The translations under genes and the position numbers were made by a program. Shown piece by piece: positions 15,031-24,400 of a stretch of 43,574 bases of DNA (within the stretch, counting starts at the first letter, position 1; each line of letters opens with the position of its first letter). Source of the stretch: CAYQDF01 sp964416175. GTDB lineage: Bacteria > Chloroflexota > Anaerolineae > Anaerolineales > UBA4823. The stretch lies in NCBI GenBank assembly GCA_964416175.1, contig CAYQDF010000014.1, positions 1 to 43,574 on the forward strand. The letters run 5' to 3'. The notes under the pieces were generated by a model. That model had not been told where the DNA came from and ran no database searches. It worked only from the letters and a program-made list of their open reading frames with translations.

Positions 15031-16620
15031 TCAATTCCAATCCACCCGGCTCGTGAGGCTGTCCCCGGTGATCTGCCAGGCTTCTCCAGTCTTGCTATCT
15101 ACCAGCCACAGGTCCTTCTCGTAGATGACCGCCAGCGCAGGATTGCCCGAATCGGGTAACGGTCCAGGCCCCCAGACGACCTCCTGAGGGTCGAGGCCGC
15201 CTGAGCCGTCGGCAGGGAAAATCGTCTTTCGATTCGAACCATCCCGGTCCATGACCACCAACCGGTACCGGCTGCTCTCGCTCTGCGCGGTAAAGATCGC
15301 TTGCAGATAGGCGATCTGGTAGGCGAGTTCTCCCTCGGGCAACTCTTCCAGGTAGGAGAGGGCCGGATATGCGAACATGCCTGCATCCCCGGCGAGAGGT
15401 AAAGTGCTGCCATCAATCATGTTTGTCACTTCCAGGTCGAAGCGTTTCGATTCCGCTGGCGGATTGTGCGTAACACTGTACAGGAAGTCTCCATCAGGAC
15501 TCCAGGCGATCCCGGGCACCCACGCCCAATCGCCAAAGGTCTGGACGGGTGAAAACTGCTGCAGGGCTGCCGGCAGGCCATCATCCAGAGACAGGATCCC
15601 CACTTCATCCGCTCGGGCATACGCCAGTTGCTGGCCGTCGGGCGCCCAGGTGAAATCCGTGCCCCACCAGCCATACAGGCCTCCGGAATTCGTCTCAAGG
15701 AGGGGCGGCAGATGACGCACGAATCCTGTCTCGCTGAAGGTGAGCAGCGCCAGATCGTTGTTCGCCTGCCAGCCTGGGGCGCCGGGTCGGGGCTCGACGG
15801 TGGAGTAGGCCACCGTCCGCTCTGCCCCAGGCTGCCAGTCGGCGAAATGCACCACGTTCGCCACGCCCAGGTCGATCTCTTCGCCAGACTCACGGCCGGC
15901 AGGCGCCGCCCACAGGTGATTGATCGTCCCCGCCTCCTCCGCAGAGCGCGTGAACAGCAGCCATTCCCCATCCGGAGAAAGTGAGAAAACCCTTCCATCC
16001 AGGTCACCGCTCGCCACCAGCTGCCGGCGATTAGCAGTGCTGCCCTCGATCACCCAGGCATCGCCATCCACCAGGTAGACCAGCCTGCCAGGAATCGAGA
16101 TCGGGACAAAAGCCCGCTGGACGCCAACCATTTTGATCTGGGGGACTGGTTCCTTGACGACCACCGATTTCACCACGCTGGTCGACACTTCTTTCCCATC
16201 CTCGAACAGGCGGCGGATCGTGATCTCCTGCAATCCGTTCTCGCCCAGCTGTAACCAATATTCTTCTCCGGCTGGCAGAGATTCATTCCGCAATACCTGA
16301 CTCTCGAAAGGGATCACCTCCTGTTCGATCGTAAATTCCTCCCTGACCCGGATCACCCGCGCCTGCGAGCCTTGGCCCAGCACCGTGTACAACGGCGGCT
16401 CGGTCCGGTCCAGCGAGTCGAGGATCAGCCCACCGGCCTTCAAAGCGTCGTCAACAGTGCTGCCTGCCGGCACTTCGACCTGGACTGCTTCACCATCGAC
16501 GAGCAGCTCGACTGTGATGCGCCCCTCGCGTACCTGGGGAGCGATGCATCCCACCAGAAAGACCAGACTGACCCCGGTTATTAACCTGGAAACGCCATTT
16601 CCTGGCCGGCAAACTGACAT
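15031..16620 (-). CDS. Lipoprotein with DUF348, G5 and beta-propeller regions
   Basis: A 529-residue exported lipoprotein: hydrophobic signal ending in LVFLVGC with the acylated Cys25. Residues 34-75 (ITVELLVDGEAVQVEVPAG) match DUF348. Residues 95-170 (REEFTIEQEVIPFESQVL through VVVKEPVPQIKMVG) match a G5 domain, seen in cell-wall-binding and peptidoglycan-processing proteins. From 180 to the end come TolB-like blades with SPDGEWLLFTR, WAPDGQQLAYAR and WSPDGDFLYSV. A propeller after DUF348-G5 is uncommon. It probably sits on the outside of the membrane and binds wall glycans or other proteins. It follows a second lipoprotein gene by eight bases. Confidence 0.85.
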   Translation of the reverse strand: MSVCRPGNGVSRLITGVSLVFLVGCIAPQVREGRITVELLVDGEAVQVEVPAGSTVDDALKAGGLILDSLDRTEPPLYTVLGQGSQARVIRVREEFTIEQEVIPFESQVLRNESLPAGEEYWLQLGENGLQEITIRRLFEDGKEVSTSVVKSVVVKEPVPQIKMVGVQRAFVPISIPGRLVYLVDGDAWVIEGSTANRRQLVASGDLDGRVFSLSPDGEWLLFTRSAEEAGTINHLWAAPAGRESGEEIDLGVANVVHFADWQPGAERTVAYSTVEPRPGAPGWQANNDLALLTFSETGFVRHLPPLLETNSGGLYGWWGTDFTWAPDGQQLAYARADEVGILSLDDGLPAALQQFSPVQTFGDWAWVPGIAWSPDGDFLYSVTHNPPAESKRFDLEVTNMIDGSTLPLAGDAGMFAYPALSYLEELPEGELAYQIAYLQAIFTAQSESSRYRLVVMDRDGSNRKTIFPADGSGGLDPQEVVWGPGPLPDSGNPALAVIYEKDLWLVDSKTGEAWQITGDSLTSRVDWN

Positions 16621-16628
16621 CTTGCGCG

Positions 16629-17192
16629 TTAATCCATCCGGCCGGTGATCCGCATGGATCCACCCTCGATAACTATGCTCTCTATGAACATCTCTGGCGC
16701 AGCATCAGCGATTTGTTCCCGAAATGCCCGGTTGATCCGCGCCTCGATCTCCGAAACCAGGTCAGCCGGTAAAGGGATTGGTCCAATTCCGGCGGAAACC
16801 ACCTCGAATACAGGCCTCCCGGCGCTGTCGACGCTGACTTCCATCACGATCCTGGCCTGGGCTGAGATCCCGGTCGCTTTCGCCTGGGCGGTGATGTGAA
16901 TTTGACCATCATCCAATTGGATCTGAGGATCTGTAATGCTCTTGCTGCCGCTTTTCTCCAGCTCGAAAGCCACGATGGAGGTCAGCTGGGATTCGGTGAT
17001 TACCAGATTAATTGCGCCAGTTTGTTGGGCTTCGTCGAAGGCCTCATCAACGGCCTCCTCCAGGCTCTCCACGGCCTCCGTAGAGACCGCGATGGTCGGT
17101 TCAGGTGTGGCTGCGTTCCGCCCAAGGTTGCACGCCAGGCTCATGGCTGCCAAAACAGATAGTATAATCACCAGGGTTCGTACATTTTTCAT
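16629..17192 (-). CDS. Lipoprotein of unknown function (DUF2993/YpmS-like)
   Basis: A 187-residue lipoprotein. The signal ends in MSLAC with Cys21 as the lipid anchor, counted from ATG 17192. Another ATG at 17204 is possible but sits only one base after the AAAGGA site. Residues 30-60 are an acidic helix. The remainder has strands such as INLVITESQLTSIVAFELE and IHITAQAKATGISAQARIVMEV, the pattern of lipid-binding DUF2993/DUF2140-type proteins. The family match is tentative. It is in one unit with the G5-propeller lipoprotein downstream; a TATAAT lies at 17251-17246 on the minus strand. Confidence 0.75.
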   Translation of the reverse strand: MKNVRTLVIILSVLAAMSLACNLGRNAATPEPTIAVSTEAVESLEEAVDEAFDEAQQTGAINLVITESQLTSIVAFELEKSGSKSITDPQIQLDDGQIHITAQAKATGISAQARIVMEVSVDSAGRPVFEVVSAGIGPIPLPADLVSEIEARINRAFREQIADAAPEMFIESIVIEGGSMRITGRMD

Positions 17193-17253
17193 CAAATACA
17201 CCATATCCTTTAACGCTGTTCCACGAAAAAAGTTTCAACCCGCCGATTATAGC

Positions 17254-17838
17254 ATGTCCGACGCTGCGCCATACAAAAATGAAAATCAGATCAAACAGCA
17301 CCTGGAAGCCCTGCTATTTGTCGCGTCCGAGGCCGTGACCCCCGCCCAGCTGGCTGGCGCTCTGGACCTGCCGGTAACCGCCGTCGAAGAAGGGCTGAAG
17401 CAGCTCGACGTCGACTACGCCAACCGGGGACTGCGGCTGCAGCGCCATGCCGGTCGAGTCCAGCTGACGACTGCCCCAGAATTTGGAGCAACCGTAGAAC
17501 GTTTCCTCGGACTGGAGGCGACGACCCAACTCAGCCGGGCAGCCCTGGAAACGCTGGCGATCGTGGCCTACGAACAGCCAGTCACGCGTCCGCAGATCGA
17601 CGCCATCCGCGGCGTAAACAGCGAAGGCGTCTTGCGGAGCTTGCTGCATAAAGGCCTGGTGCAAGAAGTGGGCCGGGCAGACGGACCCGGCAGGCCGATC
17701 CTCTACAGCACCACCCCCGAATTCCTCCAGCAGTTCGGACTTAACAATCTGGGCGAGCTGCCGCCACTCGATCCAATCCCTCAGGAAAATATTCAACCAC
17801 CGATGAACACAGAATCACACCGGAAAGAATCATTATAA
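17254..17838 (+). CDS. scpB: Segregation and condensation protein B
   Basis: ScpB is the winged-helix kleisin partner that binds ScpA and SMC in chromosome condensation. ATG 17254 gives a 194-residue protein, the usual length. Seen: IKQHLEALLFVASEAVTPAQLAGAL (15-39), SRAALETLAIVAYEQPVTRPQID (about 90-112), the most conserved block, and GVNSEGVLRSLLHKGLVQEVGR. No Shine-Dalgarno sequence is visible before the ATG. No scpA gene is in the window. The pseudouridine synthase follows 26 bp later, a common pairing with scpB in many bacteria. Confidence 0.95.
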   Translation: MSDAAPYKNENQIKQHLEALLFVASEAVTPAQLAGALDLPVTAVEEGLKQLDVDYANRGLRLQRHAGRVQLTTAPEFGATVERFLGLEATTQLSRAALETLAIVAYEQPVTRPQIDAIRGVNSEGVLRSLLHKGLVQEVGRADGPGRPILYSTTPEFLQQFGLNNLGELPPLDPIPQENIQPPMNTESHRKESL

Positions 17839-17864
17839 CCAACCCGGTCAAAATCTCTACTGAA

Positions 17865-18716
17865 ATGGAAGAACGATTGCAGAAAATCCTCTCACGCGCC
17901 GGGTTTGGTTCACGCCGCGCATGCGAAAGCCTGATCACCTCCGGGAGAGTGCGAGTCGATGGGCAGATCCCTACCTTGGGGATGAAAGTGGACCCAGAAA
18001 AATCCCGGATCGAAGTCGACGGGCGTCCAGTTCCGAAAGCTGAGGAATTCCTTTATATTGCGCTGAACAAGCCCCGCGGGATCGTCTCGACGGTGAAACC
18101 CCAGGATGATCGCCGCACGGTGCGCGATCTCGTCCCGATCCCCGGTCGTCTCTTCCCGGTTGGACGCCTGGATGCCGAAAGCGAAGGCCTGATCCTGCTC
18201 ACCAACGACGGGGCGCTGGCGAACCGCCTCACCCACCCGCGCTACGGGCATGAAAAAGAGTACAGAGTCCTCGTTGCCCGCCGCCCGGACGAAGAGCAGC
18301 TCGGCACCTGGCGGCGCGGCGTGGTTCTCGAGGATGGTTACAAGACCGCGCCGGCCGAGGTGCGCTTCGAATCTCCCTATGGCAAAGGCGCCTGGCTGCG
18401 GGTGGTCATGCGCGAGGGCCGCAAGCGCCAGATCCGTGAAATTGGCAGGACTATCGGCCTCCCGGTGGTCAAGATCATCCGGGTGCGCATCGGCGCGCTG
18501 AACCTGGGTGGGTTAAAGCCGCGCGAGTGGCGGTACCTGACGCAGGAAGAAGTTGCGGGATTAAAGGGTGACCCGCTAAAGAGCCGTCCCGGGCGTGGGA
18601 AGGGAAGAGCCACACAGGAGAAACCAAGGCGAAGGCCCCCCACCCGTAACCGGCCGCGGAGGAGCGGGGAGTCCAACCGACCAAGACGGGGGACGGAGAA
18701 AGGCAGACGCGGGTAA
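17865..18716 (+). CDS. rluB: 23S rRNA pseudouridine synthase (RluB/RsuA family)
   Basis: A 283-residue pseudouridine synthase. An N-terminal S4 RNA-binding domain (ERLQKILSRAGFGSRRACESLI, 3-25) is followed by the catalytic domain with GRLDAESEGLILLTNDG (100-116), where Asp103 is the nucleophile, and MREGRKRQIRE (about 182-192). It modifies uridine in large-subunit rRNA. From about 232 the tail is disordered and very Arg/Gly/Pro-rich, likely adding RNA contacts. The gene follows scpB after 26 bp. Confidence 0.92.
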   Translation: MEERLQKILSRAGFGSRRACESLITSGRVRVDGQIPTLGMKVDPEKSRIEVDGRPVPKAEEFLYIALNKPRGIVSTVKPQDDRRTVRDLVPIPGRLFPVGRLDAESEGLILLTNDGALANRLTHPRYGHEKEYRVLVARRPDEEQLGTWRRGVVLEDGYKTAPAEVRFESPYGKGAWLRVVMREGRKRQIREIGRTIGLPVVKIIRVRIGALNLGGLKPREWRYLTQEEVAGLKGDPLKSRPGRGKGRATQEKPRRRPPTRNRPRRSGESNRPRRGTEKGRRG

Positions 18717-18785
18717 GAATATATTCTTCTGTGAATTTCAAGAAAGTGTTCTGTGAACCCACCGGAAGAGAGGAATATCTAAGGA

Positions 18786-19427
18786 ATGACCAACCAGAAA
18801 GTCACCTGCCTCCTGGTCCGCCACGGCGAGACGGAGTGGAACCGGATCGAGCGCTTCCGCGGGCGGGCAGACGTTCCACTGAACGAGACCGGCATGGCCC
18901 AGGCGGAAGCGACCGGGCGGCGCGTGGCAGCAGAATGGAAGCCCACCGCGATCTACACCAGCCCGCTCGTCCGGTCGGTCAGGACCGCGGAAGCGATCGC
19001 CAGGCACTTTGGCCTGGCGGTCCACACGCTCCCCGGCCTGGCCGATATCGACTACGGAGCCTGGCAGGGACTGACACCAAAAGAAGCGCGGGAACGCTGG
19101 CCGGAAGAGATCGACGCCTGGTACAACCAGCCCCACCTGGCGCGCATCCCGGGGGGAGAGACCCTGGATGCCCTGCGCGCACGCGCCATGGATACGCTGC
19201 GGGGACTGGTCGCCCGGCACTCCGGAGAAGTCATCGTCCTGGTGGGTCACACCGTCATCAACCGGATCATCCTGTTGGGCGTCCTCAGGCTGGAAAACGA
19301 GCGCTTCTGGCGCCTGCGCCAGGAACCCTGCGCAATCAACGTGTTCGAGGCCCAGGGCAATGATTTCACCGTTGTGACCCTCAACGACACCTGCCACCTG
19401 CGAGCGCTCACAGTCCCGGGTGTTTAG
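18786..19427 (+). CDS. Histidine phosphatase family protein (phosphoglycerate mutase-like)
   Basis: A 213-residue member of the histidine phosphatase superfamily. The phospho-accepting His13 lies in LVRHGETEWN (10-19). The second His is His155 in VLVGHTVINR. The Arg in TSPLVRSVRTAEAI (about 58-71) completes the phosphate pocket. Such enzymes include CobC and broad-specificity phosphatases; the length and sequence fit either, so no substrate is given. It follows rluB by 69 bp. The convergent DUF190-CBS gene ends 108 bp further on. Confidence 0.9.
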   Translation: MTNQKVTCLLVRHGETEWNRIERFRGRADVPLNETGMAQAEATGRRVAAEWKPTAIYTSPLVRSVRTAEAIARHFGLAVHTLPGLADIDYGAWQGLTPKEARERWPEEIDAWYNQPHLARIPGGETLDALRARAMDTLRGLVARHSGEVIVLVGHTVINRIILLGVLRLENERFWRLRQEPCAINVFEAQGNDFTVVTLNDTCHLRALTVPGV

Positions 19428-19535
19428 TCCCGGCGCGTGCGCCGATCTGCCCACCATCGTCTACCATGAGTTGCTCGGAGCCGGCCAGAATTTTCGAGTG
19501 GGGCACAAGAGTCTGACCCCGGAGGCGCAGGGATA

Positions 19536-20792
19536 TTAACTGTGGAGGACTGCACGCAGCAGAATCTGGCGGTCAACCAGCCCCAGAGGCCTGCCCTCGG
19601 AATCGACAACAACCAGCCATTTTCGCCCTTCAGCCAGCATCTTCTTAATTGCCTCTGCGACGCTGATATCGGCGCCAGCTGTGAGGACCCCAGGCGACAT
19701 CAGGTCGCCCGCAGCGACATCGCTGGCGGGAGCTGGAGAGACCCTCCTCAGCGCCTTGAGCACCCCGTGGCGCTCGCCTGGACCCACGCGCGCCACGACA
19801 TCCGCATCGCTGATGATCCCTGCCACACGTCCTTCGGCGCTGACCACGATCAGCCGGTGGGTGTTATTCTCGATCAGCGCCGCGATCACCTCCGGCAGCC
19901 TGGAATCGATGTTGACAAGCGGGACTTCGGGCGTCATGATTTCCTGGACGGTCCGGGCTGCACCCCGCGGCATTTCCACGCGCCGGACTCTGGTTTCAGC
20001 TGCCATCACCTGGTTTAAGACATCGCGCCTGGAAAGCACGCCGGCAAGGCGGTTGGACTCATCGACGATCGGCAGGCGTTTGACCCCATATTTGGCCATG
20101 CGCAGGGCAGCTGCGCCGAGCGATTCGGTGACTTTCGCAGTGATAACCGGCTGAGTCATCACGTCCGCTACACTCAGGGGGGATTCTCCAAGGGCTGCCA
20201 GCTCACCGGCAACCGTCTCCGCATCCAGGCGCTCCGCCACCGACAGCCGCTGGTTCAGTCCGGCGCGGCTGAGCAGGTCCTCATCCGTGAGCATGCCCAC
20301 CACCCTGCCCTCGCGCGTGACGACCGGCAACGCTTTCAGCTGGTGTTCCAGCATGCGCTCCCACGCCAGGGCGATCGGCATCTCCGGATTTACAGTGACG
20401 ACCTCGCGCGTCATCACCTCGGCGACTGGCCGATCGGAAGGCAGCGGATTCAAATACCGATGGGTGTACTTGATTACCAGGACATCGTCCACGGTAATCA
20501 ATCCTTCCCTGACCATGGGCGCGATGACTTCGATGGCGCGATCGATTTTGTCAGGGGAATCGATCACCTCGATGCGGAGCGGCAGGTCTTCGGAGAGGCG
20601 GAGAATCGCAGCCGTGTGGATTCGTGAGTGGGCGCCGAACCCGGCCACGCCGCGAGTGACGGTCGCTCCCGCGACGCCTTCTGTTCTAAGCGCCTCCAGA
20701 AGGGCCGCGTACAGAGGTCTCCCCTGCCAGCGATCACTCTCGCCGAGATAGATAATCAGACGCCGCGCGGTCTTGCCGATCTCCAGACCCAA
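19536..20792 (-). CDS. DUF190 protein with four CBS domains
   Basis: A 418-residue protein. The N-terminal 110 residues are a DUF190 domain, a PII-like ferredoxin fold (RLIIYLGESDRWQGRPLYAALLEALR; GFGAHSRIHTAAILRL). Four CBS domains follow, each starting with a motif like VAEVMTREVVTV, VADVMTQPVITA, VQEIMTPEVPLV and AGDLMSPGVLTA (about 122-175, 207-260, 282-335, 363-418), giving two Bateman modules that usually bind adenosine nucleotides. TTG 20792 is chosen because AGGAGG lies six bases upstream. It starts 19 bp after the crcB stop, in the same riboswitch-controlled unit, so it probably senses nucleotides to regulate fluoride export. Confidence 0.92.
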   Translation of the reverse strand: MGLEIGKTARRLIIYLGESDRWQGRPLYAALLEALRTEGVAGATVTRGVAGFGAHSRIHTAAILRLSEDLPLRIEVIDSPDKIDRAIEVIAPMVREGLITVDDVLVIKYTHRYLNPLPSDRPVAEVMTREVVTVNPEMPIALAWERMLEHQLKALPVVTREGRVVGMLTDEDLLSRAGLNQRLSVAERLDAETVAGELAALGESPLSVADVMTQPVITAKVTESLGAAALRMAKYGVKRLPIVDESNRLAGVLSRRDVLNQVMAAETRVRRVEMPRGAARTVQEIMTPEVPLVNIDSRLPEVIAALIENNTHRLIVVSAEGRVAGIISDADVVARVGPGERHGVLKALRRVSPAPASDVAAGDLMSPGVLTAGADISVAEAIKKMLAEGRKWLVVVDSEGRPLGLVDRQILLRAVLHS

Positions 20793-20811
20793 ACAACACC
20801 TCCTATTTTAA

Positions 20812-21189
20812 TCATAACATCCTCCCCAGCAGGATGCCGAGCAGTCCAGCGACCCCGCCGAGAAATGCGCTTCCGAAAAGGTTGAGCAGGCCTAATTTCC
20901 ACTGCCCAAAAAGGATCAGCTCCAGGCTTTCGTACGTGTAGGACGAGAAAGTCGTGAACGAGCCCAGAAAGCCAATTGCGAGCAGGACGCGCCAGCGGGG
21001 ATCGATGATGAATCGTTCGGTCGCCAGCGTCATGAACAAGCCCAGCAGGAAGCTGCCGCTCAGGTTGATGATCAAATTGCCGTAGGGGAAGCCAGCGCCG
21101 AAACGTTCAGCAGCCCATCCACCTATCCAGTAGCGGGCATTCGCACCCAGGAGAGCGCCGAGAGAGATGATCAAGAAGGGATTATTCAT
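20812..21189 (-). CDS. crcB: Fluoride channel CrcB (Fluc)
   Basis: CrcB proteins are small dual-topology membrane channels that export fluoride. The 125-residue protein has four hydrophobic segments. Seen: GALLGANARYWIGG (11-24), the GNLIINLSGSFLLG block (about 38-51) with the conserved Asn, and GFLGSFTTFSSYTYE (about 74-88) with the Phe and polar track of the pore. ATG 21189 is chosen; there is no strong Shine-Dalgarno site. A TTG at 21210 is an alternative just after the terminator. A fluoride riboswitch precedes the gene. Confidence 0.95.
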   Translation of the reverse strand: MNNPFLIISLGALLGANARYWIGGWAAERFGAGFPYGNLIINLSGSFLLGLFMTLATERFIIDPRWRVLLAIGFLGSFTTFSSYTYESLELILFGQWKLGLLNLFGSAFLGGVAGLLGILLGRML

Positions 21190-21212
21190 AAGGGTGGGTG
21201 CTTTTCGCAAAC

Positions 21213-21246
21213 AAAAAACCTCTACCGAAAACCGTTCCAGTAGAGG
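21213..21246 (-). terminator. Expression-platform terminator of the fluoride riboswitch
   Basis: On the minus strand CCTCTAC (21246-21240) pairs with GTAGAGG (21225-21219), followed directly by TTTTTT (21218-21213). This is a classical intrinsic terminator, 24 bases before the crcB ATG, and it overlaps the end of the aptamer. Confidence 0.9.
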
Positions 21247-21290
21247 CTATCAGTCGGTGAGACGGTTGTGGCGAGCCTCATCGCCAGAGA
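21213..21290 (-). promoter_or_regulatory. Fluoride riboswitch (crcB RNA) with intrinsic terminator
   Basis: Read on the minus strand from 21290, the sequence holds GGCGATGAGGCTCGCC, then ACAACCGTCTCACC and CTGATAGCCTC, matching the crcB motif (GGCGATGG-TTCGCC-AACCG ... CTGATG-CCTC) in order and spacing. The 3' part CCTCTAC (21246-21240) is shared with the following terminator stem, so fluoride binding should stop the terminator from forming and allow crcB and the DUF190-CBS gene to be transcribed. Confidence 0.9.
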
Positions 21291-21469
21291 TATTCGCCCC
21301 CAATTTTACTACAGGGTGGATAGAGAGTAGTTTTTTCGATGGATTCGATTAAAATTGCCTGAATGATGAATCCCTCCAGATCTGATATGATTGCATTCCA
21401 GGGAAGGATTCATCCCCTCTTCGCCACCAATTATCTCGAACCCAAGGCAGCTCCGATCACAAAACCTCC

Positions 21470-24400
21470 ATGGAATTGACCCAAACCACCACCCAAGAAG
21501 ACGCGCTCCAGTTGCTCGAGAAACCCATCCTCAGCCGGGCGGCGGTCCAGTGGACGACCGTGGTCTTCCTGGCTATCCTGAGCCTGACTGTCTTCAGCCG
21601 GCTCTACCTCCTCGGCGCACGCGTGATGAGCCACGACGAGACTTCTCACGTTTATTTTTCCTGGCTGCTCGAGCAGGGCCGGGGATACAAGCACGACCCC
21701 ATCACCCATGGGCCGCTCCAGTTTCACCTGATCGCTCTGTCCTATTTCATGTTCGGGGACAACGATTTCACCGCCCGCCTCCCGCACGCCGTCGCCAGCA
21801 TCCTCACGGTTTTGTTCCTCTGGAACTACCGGCGGTACTTCGGCAAGGTGGGGTGGCTGGCGGCAGCTTTTCTGATGCTGATCTCCCCTTACATGCTCTA
21901 CTACGGCCGCTACGCACGGAACGAGTCCCTGGTCGGGCTGTTTGGAGTCATCACCCTCTGGGCGATCCTGCGTTACCTGGAAAGCGGCGAGCAACGCTAT
22001 CTCTACTGGCTGACAGCGGCCACCGCGCTGCACTTCACTTCTAAGGAGACCGCCTTTATCTACACTGCCCAGGCTATGGTCTTCCTGGGCGTCTATTTCC
22101 TGATTCGGCTGTATCAGAACCCCTGGCCGCGTCCGGAGTACCGCACGCGGTTCCTGCTGACCTTCCTGGCAGCCGTGTTGGGGTTCGCACTTGCAGCAGG
22201 TGGATTCGTCCTGAGCCGGGGAGGCGGACCCGCCAGCTCCACCGAGACCGCTCCGCCCTCGGTTCCCGGGGAGAGCGTCACGGCAGGGGCGGCGCCGCTG
22301 GCCCTCCCCGTCCTCCTGATCGGCTTCGCTGCGCTCCTGGTTTTGATCCTCGCGATTTATTTCCTGCTCCGCGGCTACTCGCCCGAGAAGCTGCGCTCCG
22401 AGCGCGCGTTCGACATGCTGATTGCCCTGGGAACGATGGTGCTGCCCATGGGGGCGCCTTTCCTGATCAAGATCCTTGGCTGGGACCCGCTGGACTACTC
22501 CTCACTGGGTATGCTGCGCACCGGGCTGTTCCTGGTCCCCCTGGCGCTCCTGGCGATCGGCATCGGTTTGTGGTGGCGGCCGCGGTTATGGATCGGGAAC
22601 GCTGCGCTCTTCTGGGCGATCTATATCGTATTCTTCACGACCCTCTTCACCAACGGCGCGGGGTTCTTTACCGGGGTCGTCGGTTCGCTGGGATACTGGC
22701 TGGAGCAGCAGGGCGTGACACGCGGCAACCAGCCCTGGTACTACTACATCCTCGTCCAGATCCCCATCTACGAGTACCTGCCCGCGCTGGGCAGCCTGCT
22801 GGCGTTCGGAATGGCCCTGTTTGGGAAGCGAGAGCTCGCGGCACCGGACACCTCTCCCCAGGAAGACCCGCGCCCCGCTGCCAGTCCTCAGCGCCTGGCC
22901 GTCACCCTCCTTGGCTTCTGGACCATCACCAGCATCCTGGCATACACGTACGCGGGAGAAAAGATGCCCTGGCTCACCGTGCACATCGCCCTCCCGATGA
23001 TCCTGCTCTCCGGCTGGGGATTCGGCTACTTGATCGAAAGCGTGGACTGGACCAGGTGGCGCGAGCGGCGCAGGGTGATCGCCTTCCTCCTGCTGGTGGT
23101 CTTCCTGCTGAGCCTGGCAGGCCTGTTCGGCTCCCTCCTGGGGACCGCTCCCCCCCTCCAGGGGAAGACCCTCGAACAGCTCCAGGCGACCAGCACTTTC
23201 TTATTCTCTCTATTTGCCTCGATCGCCAGCGCCGCGGGCCTGGCCTACCTGCTGAAATCCTGGCCCCTCGACCAGATCGCCAGGATGTGCGCCCTGACCT
23301 TCCTGGGGCTGCTGGCAGTGCTGACCACCCGCACCGCGATTACGGCCTCATTCATTAATTATGACTACGCCAATGAATTTTTGGTCTATGCGCACTCCGG
23401 CCCGGGGTCCAAGCAGATCCTTTCTCAGATCGAGGACATCTCCCGCCGCACCACTGACGGCCTGGCCCTGGCCGTCGCTTACGATAACAAGACCACCTAT
23501 CCCTTCTGGTGGTACCTGCGTAACTTCCCAAACCAGCGCTACTATCACACCAATCCCACGCGGGACCTGCGGGAGGCCCCCGTCATCATCGTCGGCAGCG
23601 AGAACTACGGCAAGATCGAACCGATTGTCGGACAGGCTTTTTACAGCTTCGAATACATCCGGATGTGGTGGCCCAACCAGGACTATTTCAACCTGACCTG
23701 GGAGCGAATCCGCAACGCCCTTACGAACCCGGCCATGCGCGCCGCGCTGTTCCAGATCTGGTTGAACCGCGACTTCACCGAGTACGGGCAGGTGGTCGGG
23801 CGTGACATGAGCCTGCCGAACTGGCAACCATCCGAATCGCAGCGCCTGTACGTCCGCAAAGACATCGCAGCCAAGATCTGGAACTACGGAGTCGGCCCCA
23901 GCCCGGAGGAAATTGTGGCCGACCCGTACGAGGGGAAAGAGACCCGCCTGACTGCGGACCTGATCCTGGGCGCGCAGGGAACCGAGCCGGGCAAATTCAA
24001 CCGCCCCCGCGACCTGGCCATCGCGCCCGACGGCACCCTGTATGTGGCTGACACCGACAACCACCGCATCCAGCACATCGATCGGGAGGGGAACGTGCTC
24101 CACGTCTGGGGCAGCTTCGCCAGCCTGGAACAGGGGGCGGCCCCCGGCGGCACCTTCTACGAACCCTGGGGCATCGCCATTGGGCCGGATGGATCGGTCT
24201 ACGTCGCCGACACCTGGAACCACCGCATACAGAAGTTCTCGCCAGATGGCGAGTTCATCACCATGTGGGGGTATTTCGGGCAGGCGGAAGCTCCCGAAGC
24301 GTTCTGGGGGCCGCGCGATATCGCCGTGGACCCCGAAGGCAGGGTGCTCGTCAGCGACACCGGCAACAAGCGCATTGTGATCTTCGATCCGGACGGCAAA

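Noticed and set aside
19431..19444. Small palindrome CGGCGCGTGCGCCG after the phosphatase gene
   Set aside because: The stem is five bp with a four-base loop and no T run, so it is not called as a terminator.
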